In this document: one piece after another, positions 10,337 through 21,335 of the stretch
Layout: every line of letters begins with the position of its first letter
Position numbering within the stretch: position 1 is the stretch's first letter
NCBI GenBank assembly: GCA_012656075.1
Contig: JAAKBF010000255.1
Coordinates: 186,001-250,000, forward strand
Direction of reading: 5' to 3'
Length of the DNA: 64,000 nt
Source: Phytophthora hibernalis
Lineage: Eukaryota; Oomycota; Peronosporomycetes; Peronosporales; Peronosporaceae
Notes under the pieces: model-generated
Database searches by the model: none
What the model saw: only the letters and a program-made list of their open reading frames with translations
Told to the model about the DNA's origin: nothing
Made by a program: the position numbers and the translations under genes

Positions 10337-12888
10337 TTAACTAACAGCAACATGCCTGCCAAGATACCTGTATTTGAAGAACTGCATTGCTTCTCGAGGT
10401 CTACCGTTGACGCATCTTGCTGACACACCAGATAGGAAGCTTTCAAAGAAAACAAGAACAGCAACGCCACAATTGTAGCTGTCTTGTATCGCAAACGTGC
10501 TGTAGGTCTTGTAGCGATAATGACGCGGAGGAAGCAGCGAATCAACCTCTTTCTGCAGAAATTGATGAAGGGAAACGAGCCGATCGCCGCACTGATGCCG
10601 GTCGAACACCAGCATTGTCGATTTTGCAGGGTCACAGATGACCCCACACCAATGATTTCGGTTTGTGCTGACGACCATGAGCAGCGCCGGCGGATTCTCC
10701 TTGTCCTTTGCGTAGCTAAACACTTCTTGATTTTGCGCGACCTCTAACTCGACGTCCCTCATAGGTAGTCGGAGCACATTTGCCGGCAATGCTACTGCGC
10801 GCTGCTGTTGTCGGTACTTCCGCATCAAGTAAACTATAGACTGATGGAGAGAGCTCTCATCTAGCAGCTCCCTCCTCGCATACGCCACTTGGTACCATTC
10901 CTCGTGCAGGATGCGGAGCCTGAGCAAATGCAAATTTACAGACTCGATTGGCACACGTGCTTCGATCTCGAAACCATCCTCCGGAGTAAACAAAGCGTGG
11001 CGCTCACTAGCCACCCACTTTTGGCAGCATCAAGGGTATCATAGGCTTCCAGCAGTCTGTACCACATATTCATGGCATCGATCGTGGCAATAGCGTACGT
11101 TGTATCGTCCACCTTGACAACGGCACGCTTGCTCAATATGGGCAATCCCCGCGTTTTCTTCTACTTAACAATAAAATTGTCGACTCGCTTGCCACAGGAG
11201 TTGAGGACGTTACGTGGCAATATGACCACGAGCTGGTCCGGAGGTTTCGCCGCTGCGTTGGTTGCGGTTGTCACCACAATAGTTGGCCGCACAAGTTTGA
11301 GCACCTTGAGCTGGCGAAGTCAACTTGCGTACTCCACGTAGGGTCCTCCAGCTTTCACAGCGCCTTCGAGCAACTTTAGCGATAGGTGTTGCATTCTCTT
11401 GGCCGATTTCCTCGTCGGCTTTCTCGCTTGTATGATGACTCCCGGGGAGCTGGCAACAGGAGGGCCCTTTTCGGACGCATGGCCACTTATAGCTTCATCT
11501 TCTGCCGACCCGCATCCTGCTGGAAACTCCGGCTCTGTCGACTCCACATCTCCTGGAAATACCGACTCCGGTTGAATAATGCATGGCTCTTCTATCACAG
11601 GAGCGGCTGGATTAATAGAAATGTGGGGTGATTCCGCCTCAGTAACATTAATGGGCGGCTCCAACGAATCCTGTGTCGCCTCTGGGCGATGGCGACCCCG
11701 GTAGTGGGCGAAAAAGTGTCGTATCCAGCTTGCCTGGGTCTTCGCGGGTTGTAGGGCAAATTCCTCAATGTTGACGCAGTACGCCATCAGTATGTCAGGC
11801 GTGACAACCCGGCAATTGTCGTAAGACTCCACAACCGCTCTTCATACGACACCACCTTGCGCGGACGACCGCCACCTTTTCTTCTGAAGCGACCACAAAT
11901 TGTACTTGGGTCTTTGATGTAGCTGAGTTCCGGATTATTGTTCCGGCAGATTGGGATCGGTCACCAAATTCGTAGGGTCATAACTTGTTTTCCTGACCGT
12001 TTTTTCGATGCGGTTTTCTTTGCGTGAAAATTCGCTAAGAGATCTTTAATTGTCCAAAAGCGTGGTGCAATATAGCCAATGATAGCGCTGCCTTGGTCAT
12101 TCAAAAACTTTAATTCGCCAAAAGTCGATTTCATCGTCTTGTCGCTAGGGTAGGGTTGGATATTTTATGACCAGCGACTGCCAATTCTCAAGGATGCATA
12201 CTGAAATCAAGTCTATTTTCGCAACAAACAGGCGGTCAGTGACAGAGGCGGGTGAAAGTAGTCAAAAGCCGTCAAAAACGGCTAAATTAGCTCTGAAAAA
12301 CGGAATGTAACGCTCGACGTACGATACTCTGGCAAATAAAATAATGTTTGTTTTGTAGTGTAGGCATCCAGGAGCACGATGGCGCCTTTCGTGCTTTCTT
12401 ATGAGCTCTCCCTGTGAAGTTATGGTACAAAAGGCTAGAGTGGTACAAAAATATGGGGATTGAGACTCGTGCTTTATCATGCCTAGCGCGTGAAGAAGAG
12501 CCCCGATCAAACCTAAACAACTATGATCACATACACCTCGGTAACAGCAACACAGTGGCTTTTGATTTACTATAATTGGGCCAGAATTGGTCAACACATA
12601 ACCGTTTCAAGTTTATTCTGACTGATCCCAATCTGCCCGTACAATAGATAGCTTCTCACACCAACCAAGAAGAGTGGTTGACTTGACGCGAAGAGCTTCA
12701 GCTGCCTCGGAGAGCGACCAATTCTTGTTCTGCTGCCAAATTTTCAGCTTCTTGACTTGCTCTTCGGCAGAGATCTGCACGCGTGTACGCTTTGACATGC
12801 CGAGCGGTAGGGGGACGTTGGAAGGGGAGGGGAGTGTTGAAAACGAGTGGACTTGAAGAATGGAAGTACCGGTATCGACGGCTGCCAT
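10337..12888 (-). pseudogene. HTH plus Ulp1-like (C48) cysteine protease gene of the Mutator-like element
   Basis: From 12888 the frame codes for a Ser/Pro leader and then an HTH-like DNA-binding stretch (residues about 38-78, LSEAAEALRVKSTTLLGWC). It is interrupted at 12646 by a TA-flanked miniature element. Removing that element joins the frame at codon TCT/AAT and leads into a basic AT-hook-like GGGRPRK, then a second helical DNA-binding-type segment near 11830-11690. After further frameshifts and a TAG stop, the frame at 11014-10337 codes for a C48 peptidase: His in NHWCGV, Asp in VFDRHQ, and Gln-Asp-x5-Cys in IQDSYNCGV. The protease core looks catalytically complete even though the gene is broken. 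C48 enzymes cleave SUMO-like modifiers; Mutator-like elements with captured Ulp1 domains are known in plants. The exact role here is unknown. Confidence 0.7.
11938..12644. mobile_element. 707-bp TA-flanked miniature inverted-repeat element
   Basis: The inverted ends carry CAGATTGGGATC(G/A)GTCA and match at 23 of 26 positions. TA dinucleotides at 11936-11937 and 12645-12646 are the target duplication of Tc1/mariner/pogo-type elements. Deleting the element plus one TA restores an uninterrupted frame in the host HTH gene (KLS followed by NPELSYIKD), which is strong proof of insertion. No transposase is encoded, so it is non-autonomous. Confidence 0.8.
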
Positions 12889-12920
12889 TGAATAAAACTG
12901 ATTCTGATTCCATTATCAGT

Positions 12921-13150
12921 AAATATGAATCCGCTCGATTTATTTTGAATCTGTTCGAGTAAATATGAATCTGTTCGAGTTAATTTGAATCCATATTTAC
13001 TCGAACGGATTCAAAATAACTCGAACGGATTCGTATTTACTCGAAGGGATTCAAAATAACTCGAACGGATTCGTATTTACTCGAACGATTCAAAAACTCG
13101 AACGGATTCAAAATAACTCGAACGGATTCATTTTTACTCGAACGGGAATC
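12921..13150. repeat. minisatellite of about 20-bp units with inverted halves
   Basis: Units resemble ACTCGAACGGATTCAAAATA, alternating with ACTCGAACGGATTCGTATTT. From 12921 to about 12985 the units run in the opposite orientation (TTTGAATCTGTTCGAG), and from about 12990 onward in forward orientation, so the array can fold as a long imperfect hairpin. It lies between the HTH/Ulp1 gene and the transposase gene inside the Mutator-like element. Confidence 0.8.
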
Positions 13151-13707
13151 GACCGATCGGGTTAATTTGAATCTGGTCGGGTTGAAGTGCATCTAGGAAT
13201 CATGAAACATTCGATCGCAACTATATGTTTGCTATTACCAAAAGGTATCTACACTTGCGCTTTGAACGCGTACACATTCCTCGGTCAACTCAGAAGCGCT
13301 TCCACTTGAAGTGCACGGGTCATGAGCGGAGACCGACCTACGTTCCTATCGTTTATATTCTCGACACCCATGTCCTCATATCTCAACTATTACCACTTCT
13401 CTATTAGACGCCAACAAATCGGCTCGAACATATTTGTGAAGGCCTGCTACGGTCTCATCCAGCAAGCAGACTGTCGGTTATAAGCCGTCGTTAATTCCCA
13501 CGAGAACCTGGCCCAGAGAGCTCTGCGCACAAGCTTAACTGCATCAAATGCGTGACCACACTCGAACAAATGCCTACGCCTCGTATCCATATAATCTCAA
13601 TGGTGAAAATTAAAGTCTGCGATTACTTAGCGTAACAAGTACTGAATATCTAAAGCAGGCGAAGCCAGCGGTGGACGGCCGACCTGTCTAGGCATATTGA
13701 GTTGTTC

Positions 13708-15790
13708 TTATCGTGCGAGATAACTGTCTGGCGCTGGTGTGTCGAGATGCTCGACTTGAATCGATATAGGTGATCCTGGTGACAACAACAACGCTATGTC
13801 TAGTCCGACATGCCTAGATATAGGAATCTGCGCCTGCATCGTAGCCAACAATGGATTGTTCTCGCAACTCAATTCTCCGTTGCCGAAGTCCACGTATAAC
13901 CCACCAACATCACTCTGCTGTCGCTCCAAACTTGCGATCGGGCCAGGTGTAGTTATAGAACCACCGTTGCTGATGTCTTCAAATTCAAAATCGTGGAGGA
14001 ACGCTTGCACAGATGAGCTAATTACCCCAAATGGGTCATATGCTGGATCGTACAGCTCACCAGAGCGTCGGCTCGTACGTTGGACCGATAACCCCGTTCT
14101 GCCTACAGGTTGTACCACCAAACGAGTCGCATCTCTTGGTCCAACCTGGCGCGTTTTGCGAACCCGGCGATTCTTGAATTTGATGTGCAATCCAGCAACT
14201 CCAGGCACGCTGAGACCGAGCGCCATTCGTTCACATATGACATGAGCGCAGGAGAGGAACTTCTTGTAATACGGACACGCACATTCAAACGTGTTTGTTT
14301 TAACAATCCAGCCTGCTCTCGGCATTACTGTGTGGTGGGCCCGTCGAACCGACCACTTCACTGCCGATCGATCAAACGTGGATGCTGCTTGTTTCTCTTT
14401 GTCCGTGAGGCATCCGGGAAAGCGCTACTGCACTTCCTTTTGCACTGTCAACTACTTATGAATCACCAATCCCGGTAAAAACCACAAGGTTTCCGTTTTC
14501 TCCATTTTCGTCGCCAAGGTAACAAACTCGAACGACCGATTCGGTTCTTGTAGAGTAAACAGCTACACGTTGCGTTGTTACCAGGACTCTCGCCAGTTTC
14601 TTGGCTTCTTGTGGAGGTGATGGCCGTGCAAAAGCACTTGTTGGAGGTATAGTAATTGAACATTCTTCAGCAATTGTCAGAAATTTCAAGACAAGACGCC
14701 GTGTGTCAACGGCCTTCCGAAGAGTATAACGCTTGATGCTTGTGTTGAACACTTCACATGGGTTATTTGTTGTTGCAAACCCACCGGGAGAATGAAAACT
14801 GTGCCATCACCAGAATCTGCTAGACAGCCACTGGGTATAGAAATAATCAACAAACGTCCACAAGCGAGTTTCACTTCACCAAACAGGAACGACTCGCTCC
14901 CATACCGAGATTAATTCGGATTTGCTCAATGCATAGTGCATATCCAAGATTCCACGACAAACGATCGCGCGAAGCGAGTCTGGCAAGTGACCAATCCGTT
15001 TCCGTACGTTGTATATATAGTACGTGAAAAAACACATTAAGTATTTGCACCTCTCAAATTCAGGAATGCGCCTGAGAGCATTCAGCTGAACTGCCTCCGC
15101 ATCTCCCATGACGGAATCAATCCTGAGGGAGGTTTTCATGTGCACCTGAAAAAGCTCCACGAAGGATCCTATTGCCTCGAAGTACTCGCTTTTCGTTCGC
15201 TGACTAACGATAAATACAGCCGCAAGTTGGTAGACGCACCGTTTATCAGTAAATCCGCACGTTATCACAGGATATCCAAGGCCACTTAGCTTAAAGTTTG
15301 CATCGAGATGGAAGATCAGAAATGGCTCTTGTGATTGAAGCTCCAAAATGCTGCGCATGAGATTGATGGTAGTGATGCCAAGTATCAGCGGCTGTTTGTC
15401 TTCTCCATTTCCAACGAAAGGGAAGCCGTCGTCATCTTCGCGGTTGCCAAAACGAAACCAGCGTTTTCGGCTATATCAGCGATGCAAGCCTTTTGCCGCA
15501 CGAGCTCTTGCACACGTAAGATGGAATTTTTCGTACCATGATACCAGCGAATCTGCTTCACGCTGCGCCGAACTTGAGTGTATGAAGAATACCCTAACAC
15601 GGGCTTCGGAATTTCGGGGCTCGCAGAAGATAGCTCCAGATGTTGCGGGGTGCAACAGCGTTTTCATCCATTCGACGAATGAAAGCTTTCATCTCTGGGG
15701 TCACTTTGGGACGCGGAAGAACTGCACAATCAACATCGCCACGAAGGTGAACAGCCCCATTTTGCTAGAACGATCCATTTTAATGAAGTC
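13708..15790 (-). pseudogene. Mutator-like (MULE) transposase, multiply broken
   Basis: On minus, a region near 15740-15660 (TPEMKAFIRRMDENAVAPRN) matches the usual pre-catalytic part of Mutator-like transposases. The catalytic region is at 15358-14876, with FHLDANFKLSGLGYPVITCG (first Asp) and MGDAEAVQLNAL (second Asp). A frame near 14752 holds the segment FNTSIKRYTLRKAVDTRRL, found downstream of the catalytic core. The SWIM zinc finger CACPYYKKFLSCAH is near 14277. The C-terminal tail ends at 13708. At least three frameshifts and stops separate these blocks. The enzyme would cut the terminal inverted repeats and join them to target DNA; this copy cannot be made as one protein. Confidence 0.8.
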
Positions 15791-16297
15791 AGGCAGTGTT
15801 GAACCTTCCAGCGAACTGGACACTTGGTAGCGGCAACAGTGTTTGCGCACGTCTCGCTCTTGCAGTGAAGATGGCGCTCAATCATTTCATGATCGCCGGG
15901 GCAGATGGAGCAAACGAAAGGTCTAACCCCGCACTACAGAGCAGCAGAAAGCTTGCGAGCGAAACTTCACGTTGTCATTTCCGGCTCGGAATTCGCGCAG
16001 CTTTGTCCAGCTTTGGGATCGAGGCATGGAGGGTGCTCAGTTAGAAAGCTTTGAGGTTGGTGCTGCTGGGTCTAAACGAGAAATGCTCAAACTCGAACGA
16101 ACAACTGGTGGCGCACAATCGTTTTTTGCGTGACTCGCCTCCGTCACACGGATTCGACAAGACAAAAAGTGTGTCTGGGGTCGTGTCTACTGCACACCGC
16201 AAACCTGCCTATTGATGTCCTGTCTGGACTTTGGGTGTATAACGCCGTCCATTCGTGTCTACTGCCGATCTCTTGCTGTCTATCGGTGTATCAAACG

Positions 16298-16320
16298 GTG
16301 TCTACTGACGACCCAGACTC
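16298..16320 (-). repeat. right terminal inverted repeat of the Mutator-like element
   Basis: Reverse complement partner of 9889-9911. GTGTCTACTG occurs here and again at 16255-16264 and 16183-16192, giving three copies near this terminus. Repeated subterminal motifs of this kind often bind transposase; that role is inferred. Confidence 0.65.
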
Positions 16321-16321
16321 T

Positions 16322-16524
16322 TACCAATCAGCTGATCTGTACCATAGACCATGATCGACTTTTCACTATAAAGCATACTAAGACCAATATACTTTATTTA
16401 ATATTTCTGACCCGGTGCTTCTGAACCCATCCCAGGGATCGTCTGTCCGGTCTCCTTACCGAACAGACGGGCCCTGGTGCTGGCGTTCCACACCGAGGCT
16501 TCTACTCGAAGCCTCCGCCTACCG
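16322..16524 (-). repeat. proximal part of the Copia 3' LTR
   Basis: It aligns with 20734-20936 of the 5' LTR nearly base for base (TACCAATCAGCTGATC onward). It ends at GCCTCCGCCTA, with the last three bases changed from ACA to CCG. Together with 9700-9888 it rebuilds the LTR. Confidence 0.9.
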
Positions 16525-16601
16525 CAAAAGTCTGATAGATCTGGCACCCTGAAAGATTTGGCAGGGGACAAGTCGCCTATATTAAGGATTGACCAATCAG
16601 C

Positions 16602-18060
16602 TTACACTTCAATGAAGCCACTTCCAACAAAACACACCTTTCTCAATAGTTCCTGCACGTACTTGTGCTGTGAAATTGTCATCGTCTTTTGCTCTCGATT
16701 TCTACGGACCTCCATCTTTAAGATATAATGGATGTCTCCCAGATCTTTCGTCTTGAATCTCGCCGAGAGATCCCTTTTGAGCTTATTGATCAGTCCCATA
16801 CCGCGAGACATGATTGTAAGGTCATCAACATAGACAACCACGATTATCCAATTCTCTCCCACTTTTTGAACGTAGATGCAATACTCTTTGTTGCATCGAA
16901 CAAAAACAAGACCGGTGAAAAATCGGTGAAGGACTCATACCCGATCTTAGGTGCTTGCTTTAACCCATATATGCTCTTTTAAGCTCACAAACCAGCCTTT
17001 CATGACCAGCTAATTAATAACCTGGGGGCTGGTTGATACATGAACACCTTTTGTTCTCCGTCCATGGACCAGTTTAGAAATACCGTACTTACATCCATTT
17101 GGTGAATGTGACAATTCAATATGGCTCCAATGGCTAATATGGGCTGTAATGACTCAAACGAGCCACAGGCGCATATACATCATCACAATTCACACCATAT
17201 TCCTGATGATTGCCTTGGGCGACTAATCGCGCTTTAAATCGTTCTAAAGTTCCGTCTGTATTATACTTCACAGCAAGAACCCAATGACACGGCAGTGCCT
17301 TTTGACCAGGTGGTAAGCGCGTTAGCTTCCACGTACCGTTCTCGAGTAGCGACTGATATTCTAAATCCAGTGCTTGCCACCACTGTTTTCTGTGATTACC
17401 CGTAAGGGCTTCTTTCAGACTTTTGGGAACTGATATGCTGTTTCCAATATAATCCACCGCGATCTCTTTATCGATGCGTGTTTGAAAACACTTATAGTCC
17501 GAGTACCTTGTCGGAATCTTCCGGGTTCGCAGTGGTCGGGTTGGTTCCACCTCGCGAAGTTCCCGTTTTCTCCTTGGCTGACCATGGACTTCCACTGTTC
17601 CAGGCAGCTGCTTTGCTTTGCGTTTGACTCCCACTGCTCCTGGCAATTCCGCCGAGGTTGGTGTCGCATTTGAATCTTGCTCCTCTATCTCGCTCAATGG
17701 CGGATGTGCAAGAGAGTCAACGTCCTGAAGCTCATCTGGCGTTAGTTTCTCCGGCTCTTTCCCAAAATACCGTGTTATTATGTTTGAACAGTTTTCCGTG
17801 TCAAACGTCACTGACCTAGCAACAATGAACTTATTGTTGTGTATATCTAGTAGCCTTAACACTTTGGTATCTTTGGATATTGCACTTGATTGCTCGTGCT
17901 GCCAGCTTCTTGTCCTTACGGACAGCCTCTGGCACGTATGCAAAGCACACGCACCCCCACACCTGGAGTGTCCTTTTATCCGGGTGTGTCCCTTTACTAA
18001 TTCATATGGTGTCCTGTTCTTTAGGCGACTCATTGGGGTATCGTTTTGCACGTAGGTCAT
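16602..18060 (-). pseudogene. Copia reverse transcriptase region, truncated
   Basis: 18060-17134 codes for the linker after integrase and the start of the RT domain (WWQALDLEYQSLLENGTWKL, CHWVLAVKYNTDG, RFKARLVAQG). After frame breaks, 16862-16602 holds the catalytic YVDDL motif (near 16832-16818) and following RT strands. The sequence then runs into the 3' LTR, so the RT C-terminus and RNase H are deleted. It belongs to the Copia element 9700-20936 and cannot encode an active polymerase. Confidence 0.85.
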
Positions 18061-18092
18061 GTATTTGAGTGCCTCCGGTCACCATCGGGCTG

Positions 18093-18721
18093 TCATGTGT
18101 GCATCCGTAGGGAACATCGTACTTTTCCCATTTTTGTTTGGTGGTCTCTCTCAGCCGCTCCATTTTCTTCTGGGCTGTACGGATTAGAGGTCTGAAACGG
18201 TATCCCTTTGCCTGTGCAGAATGTCTTTAACGCTGAGTTTACAAATTCCGTGCCATCATCTGATCCGATGCGCCTTATTGTAAACTTTCCCTCTTTTCTA
18301 GTTGTGTCAGTTGCTCTTTGACTTTTACCTGTACCTCCGTTTTCTTTCGAAGTACATATGTCCAACGCCATGATGTCTGATCGTCAATGATACTGAGAAA
18401 GTATCTGATAGAGGCTATTGCACCATACACTCCTAGTTTCTTCATGGGTCCATTAGTATCCATGTGTACAGTACTAATGGGCTGGCTGTCTCTAGTACCA
18501 ACTATATTACTGTAGCTCATCCTATGCATCTTCATTTCTGTGCAGGTATGGCAGAAGAAAGGCACCTTGATGAGTGCCACTCTTCTAAAGCTAGGTAGGC
18601 CTGGTATCAGGTTGCCACTCATAACCTCTATTAACTTATCCCTATTGAGGTGTCCTAATTTTACATGCCACTTCATGAAGGCAGCTTTGACCTGAGTATG
18701 CCCTGCCATCCTTAGAGGCAC
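18093..18721 (-). pseudogene. Copia integrase region
   Basis: The first frame has the HHCC zinc-binding module (WHVKLGHLNRDKL then CHTC) and the first catalytic Asp in HMDTNGPM. The next frame (18371-18093) carries the second Asp in SDDGTEF and the Glu in PEENGAAER. These give the D,D-35-E set of a Copia integrase that would insert element cDNA. The two frames overlap out of phase, so the gene is broken. It sits in the Copia order between protease and RT. Confidence 0.85.
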
Positions 18722-18929
18722 TGCAGGTCTTGCCTTTACTGCAGAGCAGTATATATGCCCGACTCTTAGCGTACGATCCTGTTTATAATAGGCCCCATTA
18801 ACTGCAATGGCTACAAAAGCCAGCTCGTGTTTCCATAGGACAAATTTGTACCCACCCTACCACTCTCTACAATTTGATAACCTGTCTTCTTGAGCCAATA
18901 CTCACTTAGTATATTTGCTTGGGCTCCCG

Positions 18930-19140
18930 GTACTAATGCCATGTTATCGAAACGGAACGGTTTGATACCGCCCGGACCCAAAAATAGAGTAGAACAGAGC
19001 CAACATGTGTATTGCTTAGTTTACTGCCTTCTCCGAACGTAAAGCTAAACTCTTGACTGGGCTGCTTGAGCACAAACAGCGACGTATCAGCGGTTAGCCC
19101 GTAGCCGCATCCGGAGTCTAACACCCAATCAGAACACACC
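18930..19140 (-). pseudogene. Copia aspartic protease remnant
   Basis: The short frame contains WVLDSGCGYGLTAD, where DSG is the catalytic aspartate motif of retroelement proteases, followed by a hydrophobic flap-like stretch. It follows gag on the minus strand, the correct Copia position. Stops separate it from integrase. Confidence 0.7.
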
Positions 19141-20488
19141 ACGTCACTCTTATCTCTCTCATGAGTTCAGGGTACAAAAGTCTTACCGTCTTTTCAATGT
19201 TCGCCGACGCTTTCGCGATGTTGCTGGAAGCTTCCGTCACCTTTCCAACAAGGGCCAGCAGATGGCCCGGCGCAAAGTCGTCCACATCGCTATCGTCATC
19301 CGAAACGACCGGCGATCCTGGGGTTGGGGAGGGGACAGCATCAGCGCATCCTCGTCCGCCTTGGCCTGTTCCGGCGTCAGCGTGTCGCTTGAAGCTGGAC
19401 CTGGCTTGTCCGTCATGGCTTGAGCTACAGCAACACTCTTGGACACGCTGATTAGCTACAAAAGCGCCACATCTGCGGGAATCTCCACGCGAGCTGCCTT
19501 GGCCTTTTCTTTGAAGCCGTCTTTGCGCCCTTGACATGAGCAACTGGCATGCGCCTGGACGGGGCAGCCACACGCTTGCCTTTCACGTAAATGTTGTTGC
19601 GCATCAAACCCAGGGTGCGATCTTCCAACATCTTGGTACAGTGCCGTTTCATGTGAAACGCACCGTCCTTGTTGTACTTCCCATCACAGTAGTAGCAATC
19701 GTCCTTATTGCGGTCGGGGTTCTGTGCTTCAACGTTGCGATCGTTGCCACGCGCCTTGCGCTTGCCCAGATGCTGGCTAGCCCTCGCATGATTTGCGGGC
19801 ATAGCCGTAGCTTGCGTCGCTTCAATCTGGCTGCGGCCCTTCTCCATGAACACATTGCGCAGCATCACTTCCACTCTGTCCAAGTGAAATGACCCGCTGC
19901 TGTACTCCACGTGGTTCCCCCAATACTGACTTGGGAACAGAGACAGAATCCGCATTGCCGCAAACTGGTTGGGAATCATGGTGACACCGTTCAGCGCCTC
20001 CGCGACTGACGGTTGATCCGATTGCGCGCCTCCTTGACGCACAAAACCAGTTCGCCCACTGTCTTGAAGTCCATAGCCAGGGCAGCTTTTAGCATTAGAA
20101 TCACCGTAAACGGTGTCCAGTCGCTGCCATGCCTCATAGAGCATGTTGTCGTTGAACGACGAGCGCAACGACTCCAGGTACGAATGGGGCAGAGTCTGAC
20201 TCAGCAGGGCCCGAATGTACGTATCTTGGTCGCTTAGCGTCACCTGCTGAAAGCGGTACGCTCTCTGCGCCACGTCATCGTCGTCATGCATCGGACGAAG
20301 TTGTTGCGCAGCAAATGTTCATATCCAAATGCTGGCCCGGCTAGCGTCTTGATGATAGCCTCGCGGCGCATCGCTGCACTTTTCTGTCGCAGATGGCCGA
20401 TGATCAGGTCATTTCACACCCCAAACTGGTTGGTGTCCTTCGGAAAGACCAGTCTTTCAAACGAGCCGTGGGCTGAGATGCTGGCCAT
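19118..20488 (-). pseudogene. Copia gag polyprotein, with premature stop
   Basis: The ATG at 20488 lies 36 bp inside the 5' LTR and starts MASISAHGSFERL; codon 25 is a TGA (20416-20414). The same frame then runs on as a UBN2-like gag body (LSDQDTYIRALLSQTLPHSY) and a zinc-knuckle-like CYYCDGKYNKDGAFH near 19690. A frame change leads to an Ala/Asp/Ser-rich tail that joins the protease. Gag would package the element RNA. The stop and frameshifts make it non-functional. Confidence 0.75.
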
Positions 20489-20523
20489 TGTTCCTTGTAA
20501 TCTCTTGTACTTCACACTTGAAA

Positions 20524-20936
20524 TGTTAAAGTGAATAAGTCCCTTTATTCGTTAAATTTGCTTTATTGATTGCTTATACCGCTATCCTAATGCTATCTAA
20601 CAGACGTGCTCAGTCTGAAGCAAAAGCGGAAGTGAGGACACTCGTCCTCGCTTCCTGGTCTTGCTTCCGTTCCTCATCGCCCAAATATTTGCCTCTCTAG
20701 AGAGGAGGCTGGAGCCAATCCACATTGGCTCCATACCAATCAGCTGATCTGTACCATAGACCATGATCGACACTTCACTATAAAGCATACTAAGACCAAT
20801 ATACTTTATTTAATATTTCTGGCCCGGTGCTTCTGAACCCATCCCAGAGATCGTCTGTCCGGTCTCCTTACCAAACAGACGGACCCTGGTGCTGGCGTTC
20901 CGCACCGAGGCTTCTACTCGAAGCCTCCGCCTAACA
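20524..20936 (-). repeat. 5' LTR of the Copia element (413 bp)
   Basis: The ends are TGTTA...TAACA, a 5-bp perfect inverted terminus, and the outer side abuts the TCGTG duplication. It is the intact reference for the split 3' LTR. CACTATAAAGC inside it may be a promoter element on the plus strand, but its role is uncertain. Confidence 0.9.
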
Positions 20937-20941
20937 TCGTG
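20937..20941. repeat. right target-site duplication of the Copia element (TCGTG)
   Basis: Exact copy of 9695-9699, 11.2 kb apart, directly outside the TAACA end of the 5' LTR. Confidence 0.9.
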
Positions 20942-21307
20942 GCGTCACCGAGCACAAAGGAACCCTCGTAAGACTCCTCTTCTCAGTATTAAGTTTGTGG
21001 CTACCATTTGCTTTGTACTGCAACAGCCACCGGCGCAAATACGTTCGCTGCTCGCTGCGGCTTTCCCGCGCACCAAGTTGAACGAACGGATGAAAATCCT
21101 GCAACCTCGCAGGGGCTCGCTGCACTACTCACAAAAAATACTTAATGAAAGTATTGGGCGGGCCCTACTTGTACGGACCCGCAAAGCACGGTGAATGAAG
21201 CGGCCTTCGCTTCGCTCGGACGCTTTATAACCAATCGGGAGCCGCCTCGTTTACGCTCGGCAGCCGCGACGCAGGAACTGACCGGTTCATCTACTAGTTG
21301 CTTTAGA
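20942..21307 (-). mobile_element. 5' end of a third tandem Helitron unit, cut by the Copia insertion
   Basis: On minus it begins TCTAAAGCAACTAG directly after the CTAG end of the neighbouring Helitron and aligns with the starts at 27946 and 28218. It contains ATTGGTTATAAAGC, a CCAAT-like and TATA-like pair also present at about 28130, so it may be the element promoter. After 366 bp the Copia begins; the unit's remainder should lie left of 9695 but I could not recognise its end. Confidence 0.7.
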
Positions 21308-21335
21308 CTAGCCGTTTGCCGCCGCTACGCGGCGG
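21308..21335 (-). other. Helitron 3' terminal hairpin and CTAG end
   Basis: The stem is CCGCCGC/GCGGCGG with loop GTA, then seven bases, then CTAG. In rolling-circle elements this hairpin is the replication terminator and CTRR is the cut end. Confidence 0.85.

Larger units (their letters stand above)
9889..16320 (-). mobile_element. Mutator-like element with transposase and HTH/Ulp1 companion gene
   Basis: The ends are inverted: GAGT...CAGTAGACAC at 9889-9911 and its reverse complement at 16298-16320. The terminal 4 bp and an inner 10 bp are identical. Further copies of GTGTCTACTG at 16183 and 16255 form subterminal repeats. Inside, on minus, lie a decayed Mutator-type transposase (about 15790-13708) and then a gene coding for a helix-turn-helix region and a C48 (Ulp1-like) cysteine protease (12888-10337). 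It interrupts the Copia 3' LTR. I see no clean 8-9 bp target duplication; two bases of the LTR appear lost. Confidence 0.75.
9700..20936 (-). mobile_element. Ty1/Copia LTR retrotransposon, carrying a nested Mutator-like element
   Basis: The element lies on the minus strand and is bounded by a perfect TCGTG duplication. The 5' LTR is 20524-20936 (413 bp, ends TGTTA...TAACA). Internal order on minus is gag, protease, integrase, reverse transcriptase, matching Copia. The 3' LTR is split: one part at 9700-9888 and the other at 16322-16524, together spanning nearly the whole LTR. A 6.4-kb Mutator-like element sits between them. The coding region has many stops and frameshifts, and the C-terminal RT and RNase H part is missing between the YVDDL motif and the 3' LTR, so the copy is dead. 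Confidence 0.9.

Noticed and set aside
12921..13150. Tandem 20-bp repeats as a possible CRISPR-like array
   Set aside because: There are no unique spacers of constant length, units switch orientation, and the genome is eukaryotic; it is a minisatellite.
9880..16330. 8-9 bp target duplication for the Mutator-like element
   Set aside because: ATTGGCTC on the left and TTACCAATC on the right do not match each other; the LTR comparison instead suggests a two-base loss, so no duplication is claimed.
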